From Fagopyrum homotropicum (lineage: Eukaryota; Streptophyta; Magnoliopsida; Caryophyllales; Polygonaceae), in the NCBI GenBank assembly GCA_033239125.1, contig BSWB01000003.1, positions 131,616,320 to 131,680,319 on the forward strand: 64,000 bases of DNA. Direction: 5' to 3'. The stretch's first letter is position 1. Each line of letters begins with the position of its first letter. The position numbers were made by a program, and so were the translations under genes. Below, one piece after another: positions 44,166-56,563 of this stretch. A model generated the notes under the pieces. The model saw nothing but the letters and a program-made list of their open reading frames with translations, was not told where the DNA came from and searched no databases.

Positions 44166-44374
44166 GTACTCGGATGTTGTGTTGTTTGACCATTCATGTC
44201 TTATATCGGATTGAGTAGTTATGTTTTAATGTGATACGTGTCTGAGTATGATGGTTGAGTAGTTGCATGGTAGAAAACAAAAATTTTTATGACACCAATA
44301 TATACAAAGAAAGTCGTTTGATTAGATACATTATTCTAAGTTTCGGGACGAAACTTCTTTTAAGAGGGCACTGA

Positions 44375-47048
44375 TGTAATACCCGAAAAATAAAATAAAA
44401 TAAAATAAAATAAAATTTAAACTCCGTTGAATACCGGATCAAACCGGATACCGATCCGCAAATTTTAGCCTTTTAAATAATATAAAACGATGATAAATTC
44501 TATCATTTTATGTGACCTTGATTCACATAAAATGATAATTTATATAACCGTAAATAATTCCGCACTTCTTAAAAACCGAAGAGCGGTTCAGTGTGAATAA
44601 CGATTTATTCGTTGAGCTCATTTTTAACTAGATGAGCAGGCCCATCGGAGTAGGCACACTAAAATTACCCAGCCGGCCCAACACTTACCTTAAACCTAAT
44701 TCTAATTTTAAGCTAATCTCCTTCCTAACCTAATCTAATGACATAACCCTAATTAACCTCACGTACTTACCTCATCTTCGTTCTTCTGCACAACCGGCAC
44801 CAACAAGTTCGGCTCTCGGCAACTGCAACTGAGGGAAACGCCACCCATCTCACCGTCTTTTTGCGCAGCCCACACCGCCGAGTCGGAGAAGCGCCGGGAA
44901 TCTAGAGGGCCACGCCGGACCCGGCTCGACCTGCTGCAGTGACGCCAAAACCACCTATTCTGCACTCCAGGCGGTTGAACATCTCCAATGGGCACGAGAT
45001 AGGGGCGGACTGCTGAGCCGTCCACCACCGGTCTGCCACAGGGAAGCCGGGACGCTGCTGGAGTCGATGCAACAGGTGAGGGTGCTGGTGCCTTCCTTCT
45101 CCTTACCCTCTATCGTTTACTCTTGTACGCCGTAACCGTCCGCCCTTGCAACAGCCGTGAGACCTCATTCCACAGCAGCAATCCACAACAGCAACCCTTG
45201 CAACAGTCAGTGAGACCTCATTCCACAGCAGCAGCCCTTGCAACAACCCGTGAGACCTCATTCCACAACAGCAGTCCGACGCAGCAGCCCGCAACCCCTC
45301 TACAGCCAGCTCCGGAAGCCAACGCCGGGTCTTCCTCCTTGCCGACCTGTAGCGAGTAAGCAAACCTCTCTTCTGCATATAGTATTGTTAGGATGTACGT
45401 TTGTTTTGTGTGCTGAATGAGAGTGGTGTAGGTTAGAAAATGTTGAACAAATGTATGTTAAGGGAGTAGTGTAGGCTGGAGTTAGGAAGACTGAAGAGGG
45501 GTTCGAACTTGAGACCTTCAGACCATGGTAAATAAGAGAGACTGCTGACAGTGAGACTCGAACTTAGGACCTTACTCTTCTTAAGAAAATTTCAGTTTTG
45601 TGAGCTGAAACTGCTAACTTTGAACCCGTTTTTGGATACCTTAGAATGAACACCCACCGTTGAATTTTTAATATGTTATAGATTGAAATACGTAGTTTAC
45701 TGTGTTAAAATTTGAGAGAAAGTTAACGGTCGGATTGGGATTTACGAGGTCCTAAAGTAAGACAGTTGGGCTGTTTTTACAGCATAGGAAAATTGACTAA
45801 GTATGAGAAACTTCAGCTTTTGTCTCAACTTTGGAGATTTATGAGAGAGTTGTGGTTAAGTATTTTTGTGAGATCTTTACCCCTATGTTTAGTATGTATA
45901 TCATATAGGAGCTAGGATTTATTTCGGGATTTTATCTCCTTATCCAAGCCGTGTAGATGAACCCAAAGTCCAACCGTAACGACTTTTGTGTAAACTAAAA
46001 ATGTTGGGTAACTCTTATAAATCCTTACCAAACTTTTCAATGAGAACTAGATTATGGACATAGGTTCTAAAAGAAAATATTAGAACTAAATGATTGACTT
46101 TGAAAATTTTCGGCACTAAGGGTTAAATGGTCTTTTACCGTAAGAGAGCTTTTTCCGTATTTCCTTCGCATGAGGTTGGACATCTGGATGTGATTTTGAT
46201 CCACATGCCTTATTTGACAGGCGTTTGAGTTACCACGGGTTCGGACCGAGTTGAGATTTGGGAAAACGATTTTGATCAAGGTAAGTCCTTGCGACTTACT
46301 TAGTTGGTTTCTGGATATTAGTTGGGTGATAATGGTTGTGTGTGTACAATGTGTGTTATAATAAATAACAACTTGTTAGGACGACCGTGGTTATTATGTG
46401 TTAAGGCCCAAGTGTATGTATAACGGGTCGTGACATCATTGCCCAGCTCTGCCAAGAGACTGTGAGGTTCTCTATATCCAGACCATACAGGTACACGGTG
46501 AGATGCATCGGATCCACTCCTGATGGGTACATGGGGGCGGAGGCGAGGTTTGGGAATCCCTCGTGTCACAAAATAAGTATCATTAGAGCGAATGACTTAA
46601 ATGAAGATAATAAATGGATTGTTTGAAAGCATGATGAGTGTTTATTATTTTATGTGTGTGTGTGCTATTATTATGCTTCTAATGTTTAGATAACTAGCTA
46701 ATGGTTGTTTTGTTGTGGTTTTAGATTTACAACAGGTTAGAACAGCAGCTGAGTGATCCGGAAGTAGTGGTCAGCCGGGTCTCCGTACTCCATAGAGTGG
46801 GGGTTTGGGTTGTTGCTTTGTTGTCTTTTCCTTTGTTAAGACAGTTAGTCTTTTCCGTTGTTTAAGTACGATAGGTTGTTAGACTTCGTTGCATTCATCC
46901 TTTTACAATTATATTTTTATGAATTTCGGTATTTCTTATTTGTGTCTTGTTGCAAGATTCTAGTAATATTGTTGTCCAACTAAGGTCGGGACCCATTGTG
47001 AGGTCCTAACCAGTAATGTCCCAAGTTCTGAGAATTCGGGGTGTTACA
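44375..47048 (+). repeat. 3' LTR of E2
   Basis: 2.67 kb, same layout as 37409-40086, followed by the CTTAT duplication at 47049-47053. Confidence 0.95.
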
Positions 47049-47053
47049 CTTAT

Positions 47054-48427
47054 ACTATCTTCGCAGTGACCTTGCGATTTTAGAACCTACAAGTTAACTA
47101 CTTATGGGTTTGCTTGATTGACCCTCTGGTGGGATCTATCTCTTGCATTCCTGAACATATGTGTGAAGTTACCAACATTCTTAAAATTTGGATCTACTAC
47201 AAAACAATTAAATTTAAACAAGAGTTATTTTCCCTCTACTCAAAAGTAGTTCAAATGACTATTGAGAATCTCTACTCAAAGACAGTCCAACTAACAATTG
47301 AGAATGTTGAACACAACCAACTCGAAACTAAATTAACGCTTACTAAAAAAATTTATAAGTGATAATCAAGGACTTGAACCCAACCAATGCTTCAGACCAA
47401 TTATTTATGATTCAAGAAAAAAATAAAAATAAAATAAAGAGCCCATTACCAATGAAAATTAAATGCTCAGTCTCAAAATGAGTTATTTAAGTTGATTCGA
47501 TCCCATTTTTACCCATAACATTCCTAAGGGCACTAATCTCGTTGTTTAACGACACTAATTACACCAACAATGTTTACTAAAGTTTAGTTTCGCATGAGTT
47601 AAGGCTCAAATATTTATTGCCTTAGGAAATAAAGATTTCTCAAACAAACTCGAACAATATCAAAACAGTAGTTGTTCTTTGTACAAGTTATTGTGTGTTC
47701 AACCAACTATGTCTAAAATTTTTTTTCCATATAAATCATGACTCTTTTAACCATAAAAGTAACACACATTTATATATCATGATACCCGTGTTTTGCTGCA
47801 CCTTCTTCTCAGTTTTGATGTTGTCATTTGGTTGCGGTTCGAGCAATTTCTCGAGAAGGGGACGTGGTTTTGTGACCGACTCTTGACGGCTTTGTTGCAG
47901 CCCAAATCTGAGGTGTCCACAGTTGTTCCCCAGGCTCCATACTTGTGTACTTCCTTCAAGATGAACGTTGTTGCTCGTTGCTTCCTGTTGATTGGATCAG
48001 TCTTCTTTCCCCTGAAGATATTTTAGCTTTCAGGTCTTTTTGATGTATTTTCATGTGTTTATTTTCTTCTCTGTTGTGTCCTTCGTGACGGTTAGTCCAT
48101 CTGCCGATCTTTTTCAGCCTTTCGATTCACTAGACAACATTGCGTCTGATATTTCGAACCGCTTTCCTTTTTTCAAAAAAAAAGAATTGCAAGAAGTCAT
48201 CAATGATGTTGTGGGAGACATACACTCAAGTGGAATTGTTGTATCTGAATAACAAGCATATGACTAGCATAGTTAATCTTTTGTTACTAAATGTTAGGTA
48301 TTTTGTATTTTTTAATCATATATAATGAGGCGATTTATAAGTATGTATGTGGTGTTAAATCTGGAACAATTGAAATAAAGAATTTCATTTTTGTAGAACT
48401 TTTGGTGTTGATTTGTTATTGAACATT
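47054..48427. other. Unassigned DNA between E2 and the repeat-rich right end
   Basis: AT-rich to about 47770. A plus-strand frame at 47793-48026 (77 codons) and another at 48040-48252 (ending LQEVINDVVGDIHSSGIVVSE) look compositionally more like coding sequence than their surroundings. I recognise no family and they could be chance or exon remnants. No promoter or splice structure can be supported. Confidence 0.35.
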
Positions 48428-48630
48428 GGGTAAAATGTCTAGATAGGCCTTTTACCACTATTATTTATTAAGAGTACCCATTCCATAAACTCATTAAGTA
48501 AATATATCCCAAAAATTTTGTTGTTAAAACAGTGAGAGGGGAATTAACCCACGCGCCATTTTATGTCAAAATTACCGCGTTTTTCAAATTTCTACTCTCT
48601 CTCTCTCTCTCTCTCCATATATGTCTATTT
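48428..48630. repeat. MULE-like terminus fragment and CT microsatellite
   Basis: GGGTAAAATGTCTAGATAGGCCTTTTACC at 48428 resembles the MULE termini at 59623, 61686 (inverted), 62909 and 63613. It is followed by CATTAAGTAAATATATCCC, as in the copies at 62970 and 59690. A CT repeat (48595-48616) lies near the E3 target site. I could not find a matching inverted end, so this may be a truncated copy. Confidence 0.4.
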
Positions 48631-51175
48631 TGTAATAACCAAAAATTTTAAGTTTCCGGTAAAGTAAAATTAAACAAAGTCCGATGAGACCATCGTCAAT
48701 AAATAAATAGGTAAAATAAAACGAGTTTAATTCTATCATTTTATGTGACCTAGATTCACATAAAATGATAAATTAAATGACCAAAAATAATTTTACGTTG
48801 GTAAAATAAAAATAATTATAATTTATAAATACGGAATTTAATTCCGTATTATATAAATTTTCCGCACAACAATTAACGGGTTATGAGTTCCGTTTAATAC
48901 ATGGGCCAACCATCAGCCCACTTTCCTAAGCCCATTTTAAAACTTAATTAAAAATATTAAATTAATTCTAACCCTAATCCCTCTTAATCTAATCCGCTAA
49001 TTACCTCCCTCTTAATCTACCCTAATTGCCGCTTACGCTGTATACCCTCGCCAACTGCACATCGCTTCTTCGCAGCCCGTTTCTCTCTGCTTGGACGGAC
49101 GAAAGGACGACCGCCGCCTTCGACCGTCGTCGCCACCGCGAGCCTGCGCCGCCCAGTCGAGTCCGGTAAGATCCGACCTCTCCTTCCCTCCGTCCTCCTT
49201 CTCCCGTTCCGTCCTGTTTCGAACCAAACCACGGCTAAACCGTGACTTTGTGCAGCCGCTGCGAGACGCCTGTGAGCCTCCGTCGCCGCTGCTGCCAGCC
49301 ACCGTCCACGCCTCCGTCCTCCTTCGGAACCCTGCGCCGCCGCCGCCGCCGCAGCTGTTTACCTCCAGTCGGACCGGTAAGTTCCGACCTCACTCTCTGT
49401 CCATCCGCTTCCTTCTGTTTCTGTTGTGATTCCGGGAGCAATAATCGCCGTCTTGCGCAGCCAGCCCATCGCCGCCAGAACGCAAGCCTTCGCCGCCGGA
49501 ACGCCAACCCCTTATCGCCGGACTGCAGTTCCGTAAGCTGGCTCCTCCTCTCTTCAATTTCACTGTCATCCATATGTATGTGAACTGCTGTTGTTCAGCC
49601 CTAAGCATAGATAACATGATGTTAAGGAGCTGCTGAGATTTTTTTTTCATAAAATGGAAGGCAAAGGCTACTGTAAATTTAATTTAATTTCTTCAGCTTT
49701 TAGGTTTCGAACAGCCCATCTTGTCGATCAATTATAAAATGTTTGGATAAAGATCCACCGTTGAATTTTGGATATGTTGTAGAAGGATATATGTAGTTTA
49801 TCATATTAAAATTTAGGGAGAAATGAACGGTCGGATTGAAAGTTACGAGCTCCCGAAGTTAGGTAGTTGAGCAGTTTTATTAAACTTAAAATTTGACTAA
49901 GTATAGGAAAGTAGAGTGAGGAACCGACTTTGGGAATTATTATAAAAATATCGGCTGAACAGTTTGGAGAAATTCTTTCTTCTAAGGCTAGATAGAACCT
50001 CATAGATGATCTAGATATTTAATTCGGAAATTTTATAAGCTGTTAAGAATTTTATATTTAGAGCCGAAGTTAAACCTTTTTCGGTTCTTCCGGAAAATAG
50101 AAACATAGGAAAAATGTCAGTTTCGCACCTAATAAAATTCTAAGAGTTAGGATATATTTTAGAACTTCAAATAGGATTTTGGACATGAATTTTAGGGTTT
50201 TCGAAAAAATCGGAACCAAGGGTAAAATGGTCATTTTACCCTAAAACTAATAATGTAACTAGTACGTCTTAATACTTATTTGATCTTAGAAGTTTTAGAC
50301 TTCTATCTACGTGAAAGTGTGCTAATACCCTTATCGCCTTTAACAGGCAACTGAGTGGGTACAGTTACAGAGCAAGTGGCTATTAAAGAGTTGAGCGTTA
50401 TAACAGGTAAGTCCTTTGGGCTTACTTAGCTGACTGCTAAATATGAGTATAAATGATGATGGTGGTGTGTGATTGACATGTTAGAGAGATAGGTTGTGAT
50501 ATATAAATACCGACCTGTATTTTTGGCCTAAGAGTAACGGGCGGTGGCATTCCGCTCAGTAGCTCGCAGGGCGCTGGGGGTTTCTTTCGGGACTAGTCCA
50601 CACATGGTTTGTAGTGATGCTACCAAAGGAAGTCAGCTAGACCTACACCAGTTGGATAAGGAATGGAGGCGAGAACTAATAATAGTTCTCGTGCCACAAC
50701 TTAAATTGAATAATGTGAATCACTTAAATAATAGATAATAATTGGTTGAGTGTCAGCATGATGTCTGTTTAATTTTGTTTCTGCTTGTGTTTGTGCTGTT
50801 ATCATTTTGCTTATATTTGGTTAGTTAGCTAACGGTTGATATGTTGTTTAGATTTGACACAGGTTAGAGCAGATGCCGAGTGATCCAGATGGTAGTGGTC
50901 AGCCGGGGTGTCGTACTTTAGGACGTTATGCAGTTTTTGCATTTGTGGGTTTTGCAGTTGAACATGGTTTCCTTTCGTACCTTGATATATTACTTTTCCG
51001 GCTGTAGTTGATCTGGTCACATTCATGCATTGATAAAAACTATTTTATGATTTCTGATTTTTCCTTATCCGTGCCTTGTTGTAAGATCATGTTAAGTTGT
51101 TGTCAAACTAAGGTCGGGACCCACTGTGCGGTCCTAACCAGTAACTCCCTAAGTTGTAAAAGTTGGGGTGTTACA
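48631..51175 (+). repeat. 5' LTR of E3
   Basis: It begins TGTAATAACC and has the TATCATTTTATGTGA palindrome at 48733-48770, a GC-rich block (49010-49560) with repeated CCGGTAAG donors, a putative intron from 50407 (ACAG/GTAAGTCC) to TTTAG near 50851 or GACACAG at 50862, and ends TGGGGTGTTACA. Confidence 0.95.
50407..50862 (+). other. Putative intron within the E3 5' LTR
   Basis: The donor ACAG/GTAAGTCC overlaps the stem-loop TAAGTCC-TTT-GGGCTTA, which differs from E1 and E2 but keeps pairing. AGCTAACGG at 50828-50836 could be the branch point. The acceptor is TTTAG (50851) or GACACAG (50862). In the 3' LTR the donor is at 58340. Confidence 0.4.
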
Positions 51176-51178
51176 ACA

Positions 51179-51190
51179 TGGTATCAGAGC
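51179..51190 (+). other. E3 primer-binding site (tRNA-iMet)
   Basis: TGGTATCAGAGC three bases after the LTR, as in E1 and E2. Confidence 0.95.
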
Positions 51191-51438
51191 CAGGTTGGCA
51201 ACAATGGCACTTGAATCTTCTAAAAAGGTCGTATAAGTAAATAAACAGAACCCGAAAGGGGTCTGAGTTTTCCAACGAAAAATTTTGGTTTTAAAATGCA
51301 TACAGAGTCGGGTTGGGATAGAAAGTACGGACGACCACCACTACCTCTGCGGATCTCGGTAATCTTAGAATAATTATGGACTTGTACTGTTATGATAGAT
51401 TAGCTAGCTTATAACTGTAGTTATTACTATTCGTGCAG

Positions 51439-52385
51439 ATGGCACGTACTAGGGCTGCACAAGTGACTGACCGAGGTAGGGGTCGTCCCCCCTTCCCCCA
51501 GTCAGACAGGATCGAGCTGATAGCACCCCTACTGTTAGAGGGCGTGGTCGTGTGGGTAGACCTCCACTAGGGAGAGGTCGAGGACGAGTCCCTCGAGATG
51601 ACCCACCTGCAGCAAGCGTACCAGAGGTTGCTGTAGAGGAAGTAGCTGAGAGTGTAGGCCCCGAGGTCAGGCCTGTGACCGCCGCTAGGTCTGGAGCGCA
51701 GGGAGCTCGTTCTACTGAGTCGGGACGTGTCTCTATTGGAGCATCGGAGTATAGAGAGTTCAGAGCCTATGTTGAGCGCCGGGAGGAAGCTGCCAGCGTG
51801 GAGAGGCTTACTCAGGTACCACCAGTAGTGCCGGCTAGGTCAGCTCAGGTGACACAAGGAGTGTCTCAGGTGCCGGCTGTATCTGAGAGGAGGGCTGATG
51901 TTGATAGAGCACCTACTGGGGTCAGAGCACCGAGACCGGATGAGTGGTTGAAGGCTTTCAACTCTCAGAAGGTCCCCTCATTCAGCGGAGAGATAGGGTT
52001 AGAGGTGGAGCACTGGATAGGGAAGATTGAGACTGCTTTGGAGGCAATACGTTGCCCCGTGGACCGACAGGTGGATTTGATACAGACCTGCTTCACAGAT
52101 GATGCTCATTCATGGTGGCGTACCATTCGTGGCCGAGTCACCAACTGGGAGCAGATGAAGAACATTGTTAGAGACAGATACTGCCCAGTTTCGCTGAGGA
52201 GAGAGAGATTTCAGGATTTCATTGAGGCGGGATTCGAGGATATCCCGATTGCTGCAGCCATAAAGAAGTTTCAGAAAGAGTTGACTTTGCTTGGACCGTC
52301 TGCACCTCCAGAAGAGCAGCATGTTTATCTTTTCTCCAGGAGGTTGAGAGAGTACCCGATCCTACCTGGCTGGATTCCGCTGTGA
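51439..52385 (+). pseudogene. E3 gag, N-terminal part (two frameshifts)
   Basis: The ATG at 51439 (MARTRAAQVTDRGRGRPP) matches the E1 start. A one-base deletion relative to E1 between about 51490 and 51540 moves the frame. The long frame then runs from about 51552: Arg/Gly-rich segment, EEVAESVGPEV, EWLKAFNSQKVPSFSGE, EHWIGKIETALEA, DAHSWWRTI, IVRDRYCPVSLRRERF. A two-base deletion near 52350 returns to the first frame, so the two losses together equal one codon. The apparent stop at 52383 is in the shifted frame. Confidence 0.85.
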
Positions 52386-55020
52386 GACCTTGTCTGATTA
52401 TCAGGATAGGGCCTCTGCTTATGAGAGAGATAGGCCAGCTTCTAGGAAAGCAGCACAATCTAGTGGGCCGGATAAGCGGCAGAGGATAGGACATGCTGGT
52501 GGCAGTGGAGCAGTAGCAGGCTATAGTAGAGGACAGACTCAGGGGAGGTCCAGCTACCACTCTACAGTTCGGACACCCAGTGGAGATCGACAGTGCTTTA
52601 ACTGTGGTGGCCGTGATCACATTAAGCCGGACTGCCCGAAACCACCGGTCACTTGCTTCACTTGTGGGAAGCCGGGACACAGGGCTACTTTCTGCCGTCA
52701 GGGCAAGGCTTCTTCTCAGCAGGGATCTTCTCCTGCAGGTGCTGAGAAGAGTGTACAGAGACCCCCTCAGTACCGAGCTCCGAGTCAGCAGCAGCAGCAG
52801 TACCGGGCTCCAGGACATCCTGCTTCATACAGTGCTGCACAGGAGTCAGGTCGTGGCAGAGGACGTGGTAGTACCACTGACACCAGAGGAGGACCATCGA
52901 GAGTGTTTGAGCTGAGGAACACTGAGCAGCCTGCAACACCTGCGACCACAGGTACTATTTGGATCCATGACTTACCTGTGCGCGTTTTATTTGATACGGG
53001 TGCCACGCACTCCTTTATATCAGATGCATGTGTAGATAGGTTGTCCTTAGCTACAGTAGAGGGTGTACCTTTTGTGGTTGGGTTACCAGATGGGGGTAAG
53101 GTTAGAGGATCTCGAGAGATTTATGACTGCCCTATTCACCTGGGAGGCCGGATTTGGTTAGTAAATTTTCTAGTCATGCCCCTAGCACATGAGGACGTGA
53201 TATTAGGGATAGATTGGATGACTAGACATGGAGCCGTCTTGGATATTGGTAGGAGGACTGTGACTGTTGCCACGGAGGAGGGCCACAGAGTTATATTCCG
53301 AGGTTGGGACCTCGGAAAGTCCGGCTCAGTCATCAGTGCAGTGAGGGCAGCCAGATTGATAGCACAGGGTTGCGAGGCCTTCTGGTGTTATGCCATGAAG
53401 GAGCGCAAGAGCCTAACAGTAGAAGAGATACCAGTCGCATGCGAGTTTGCAGAGGTCTTCAGGGACGACTTACCAGGGCTACCCCCACAGAGGAGTGTGG
53501 ATTTTAGCATCGAGTTAGAGCCGGGCACGAGACCGATCTCGAAGGCCCCGTACCGCATGGCCCCGATAGAGCTGCTTGAGCTGAAGAAGCAGTTAGAGGA
53601 GTTAGCAGAGAAGGGTTTCATACGCCCTAGTGTTTCTCCCTGGGGCGCACCAGTGTTGTTTGTGAGGAAGAAGGATGGATCGATGAGACTGTGTATCGAC
53701 TACAGGGAGTTGAACAAGGTCACCATCAAGAATAAGTATCCATTACCTCGCATAGATGATCTGCTGGACCAGCTGCATGGAGCGTCAGTGTTCTCGAGGA
53801 TAGATTTGAGATCGGGTTATCACCAGCTGAGGGTGAGAGATCAGGACATACCTAAGACGGCATTCCGGACTAGGTATGGTCATTATGAGTTTGTAGTGAT
53901 GCCATTCGGGCTCACTAATGCGCCAGCAGTATTTATGGAGTTGATGAATGGGATTTTCATCGACTTCTTAGACCAGTTTGTAGTGGTCTTCATCGACGAC
54001 ATTCTAGTTTACTCTAGAAGTCGAGAGGAGCATGCCGGGCACTTGAGGACAGTACTGCAGATTCTACAGGATAGTCAGCTATATGCTAAGCTATCCAAGT
54101 GTGAGTTTTGGATGTCAGAGGTGGCTTTCCTAGGCCATGTAGTGACTGTTGAGGGGATTAAGGTCGACCCGGCGAAGATTGAGTCAGTGTCTTCTTGGAA
54201 ACCTCCGAAGAACGTGAAGGAGGTTCGCAGTTTCCTTGGATTGGCAGGGTATTACCGTCGGTTTGTGGAAGGGTTCTCCCTGATCGCCCGACCACTTACT
54301 TCCCTCCTAAGGAAGACTACTCGGTTCGTCTGGTCTGAGCCGTGTCAGCAGAGTTTTGATGAGCTGAAGAGGAGATTGACGTCTGCTCCGATCTTAGCAC
54401 AGCCTGAGGGTACAGAGGACTTCGTAGTGTACAGTGATGCATCCAAGCTGGGCTTGGGGTGTGTCTTGATGCAGAGGGGTAAGGTTATAGCATATGCGTC
54501 TCGACAGCTGAAGACGTATGAAGAGAACTACCCCACTCATGACTTGGAGTTAGCAGTAATAGTACACGCTCTTAAGATCTGGCGTCATTATCTCTATGGA
54601 GCGACCTGTCAGATCTTCACAGACCATAAGAGTCTGAAGTACATATTCACTCAGCGGGAGTTGAATAACCGCCAGAGGTGGTGGCTAGAGTTGATCAAGG
54701 ATTTTGACCTTGAGATTCTTTACCACCCCGGAAAGGCGAATGTAGTTGCCGACGCTTTGAGTCGGAAGACGCCTCAGGAGAGGGCGATAGCTCGGTTGAC
54801 AGTACAGCCACAGTTACAGAGAGACTTAGCTTGGTTGGAGATAGAGATCCAGTTCCCCGACACAGTTCATCAGTTAGCCACCATAGAGTTACTCCCTGAC
54901 CTGTTGGGTGAGATACGACAGAAGCAGGAGACCTATCCGATGTTGACCCGGATCCGAGACCGGATGTCACGAGATGAGGCACCTCAGTTCACTATTGGTG
55001 CCGATGGAGTGATGAGATGA
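52386..55020 (+). pseudogene. E3 gag C-terminus, protease, RT and RNase H
   Basis: In the original frame. Two CCHC knuckles (CFNCGGRDHIKPDC and CFTCGKPGHRATFC), a shorter YRAPSQQ linker than in E1, protease LFDTGATHSF, RT LCIDYRELN and FIDDILVYS, RNase H VVYSDASKLGLG and FTDHKSLKYIF. Where E1 has stops, E3 has Gln (ARLIAQGCEAFWCYAM) and Gln (VHQLAT). The frame ends at TGA 55018-55020, where E1 has CGT (Arg), in the stretch before the integrase zinc domain. All catalytic residues I can check are present. Confidence 0.92.
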
Positions 55021-56346
55021 CAGGACCGTGTTTGTGTGCCATCAGACCGTGAGCTGAGGCAGAGGATACTAGGTGAGGCTCATACTACCCCTTACTCCGT
55101 ACATCCAGGAGCGAGTAAGATGTACAGGGACGTGAGACGTTCCTTCTGGTGGGGTGGTTTGAAGCCTGATGTGGCCCGATATGTAGCCCAGTGTGCGACC
55201 TGTCAGCAGGTCAAGATTGAACATCGTAGATCCGGAGGAGAGCTACACCCACTTCCAATACCACATTGGAAGTGGGAAGACATTTCTATGGATTTCGTCA
55301 CTGGATTGAGGCTCAGCAGAGGTTTTGATGCCATTTGGGTAGTAGTAGACCGTCTGACGAAGACCGCACGTTTCATTCCGATTAAGGAAACGTGGCCGGT
55401 AAGCCGTCTAGCAGAGGAGTTCACGAGACATATTGTGAGACTCCATGGAGTACCGAGGACTATCGTCTCCGACAGGGATGGACGTTTTACCTCGAGGTTC
55501 TGGCAGCAGGTACATACTGCTTTGGGTACGAGTCTTCACTTTACCACTGCCTACCACCCACAGACAGACGGTCAGTCAGAGAGGACCATCCAGACCCTAG
55601 AGGACATGTTGCGGGCATGTGTGCTAGATTGGGGACATGTATGGCCAGATCACCTCCCACTAGTAGAGTTTTCATATAATAACAGCTGGCATGCGTCTAT
55701 TGGGATGGCACCTTATGAGGCTTTGTACGGCCGGAGATGTCGTACACCGCTATGTTGGGATGAGCCTAGCAAGGCTGATGGAGTAGTACCAGATCAGATA
55801 CAGGACGACATCGCCCGGATTGCTTTAGTCCGGGAGAGGATGTTAGCAGCTCAGAGTCGTCAGAAGTCCTACGCCGACAAGAGGCGTCGACCTTTGGAGT
55901 TTAGAGTAGGTGCACAGGTGTGGTTGAGAGTGTCACCTACGAGGGGAGTTAGACGTTTCGGCATTAAGGGGAAGCTGAGTCCCCGGTATGTCGGACCATT
56001 TGAGATCGTAGAGAGAGTCGGAGAGGTTGCCTACCGACTAGCGCTGCCACCGAGATTAGAGGGAGTACACCCAGTTTTTCATGTATCCCAGCTGCGAGAG
56101 TACATTCCGGACCCGAGACACGTCATTAGCCATGAGGATCTGACAGTTGAGCCTGACCATACATTTGTAGAGTACACAGTAGCTGTCTTGGAGCGCAGTG
56201 CCAGACGTCTGCGATCCAAGGAGATACCTATGCTGAGGATCCAGTGGTCTAGGAGAGGAGCTGATGAGGCCACTTGGGAGACTGAAGAGAGTATTAGACG
56301 TAACTATCCCGAGTTCTTCGCGGGGTTAGGGGTTAATTCTGGTTGA
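55021..56346 (+). pseudogene. E3 integrase and chromodomain
   Basis: Same frame, after one stop. Zinc-binding HPGASKMY...CATCQQVK, core DFVTGL, SDRDGRFTS, HPQTDGQSERTIQT, then LSPRYVGPFEIVERVGEVAYRL and the chromodomain-like tail LRSKEIPMLRIQW, DEATWETEESIRRNYPEFF. Unlike E1, the junction between core and C-terminal module (DKRRRPLEF) is open. The domain is complete, so only the stop at 55018 separates it from RT-RNase H. Confidence 0.92.
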
Positions 56347-56546
56347 CGAGTTAGTACTCGGATGTTGTGTTGTTTGACCTTCCAGGTTTCCATATTGTTT
56401 TGAGCGACTCTGCTTTTATTTTGTGATACTTGTTTGTTGATGCCTGAGTAGCTGCATGGTAGAAAACGGAATGTCGAGAAAACTAAAATATACCAAAAGA
56501 AATGTGCGAGTAAGGGTAAATAATTTAAGTTTCGGGACGAAACTTC

Positions 56547-56563
56547 TTTTAAGGGGGCATTGA
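56547..56563 (+). other. E3 polypurine tract region
   Basis: TTTTAAGGGGGCATTGA just before the 3' LTR. It has a longer G run than E1 and E2 and is preceded by the conserved TTTCGGGACGAAAC. Confidence 0.8.

Larger units (their letters stand above)
37409..47048 (+). mobile_element. E2: large non-autonomous chromovirus derivative (LARD-like)
   Basis: LTRs at 37409-40086 and 44375-47048 begin TGTAATACCC and end GTGTTACA. CTTAT flanks both sides. The iMet primer site is at 40090-40101. The leader after it (to about 40310) and the end before the 3' LTR (from about 43905) match E1 and E3. Between them is about 3.6 kb with no gag, protease, RT or integrase. A broken chromodomain remains. It can only have moved using proteins from relatives such as E1 or E3. 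The LTRs differ by a few dozen changes, so it is older than E1 and E3. Confidence 0.9.

Noticed and set aside
49017..49650. Arg/Pro-rich frames in the E3 LTR, repeated at 56950-57583
   Set aside because: Same reason: LTR sequence with GC-rich composition and frames open on both strands.
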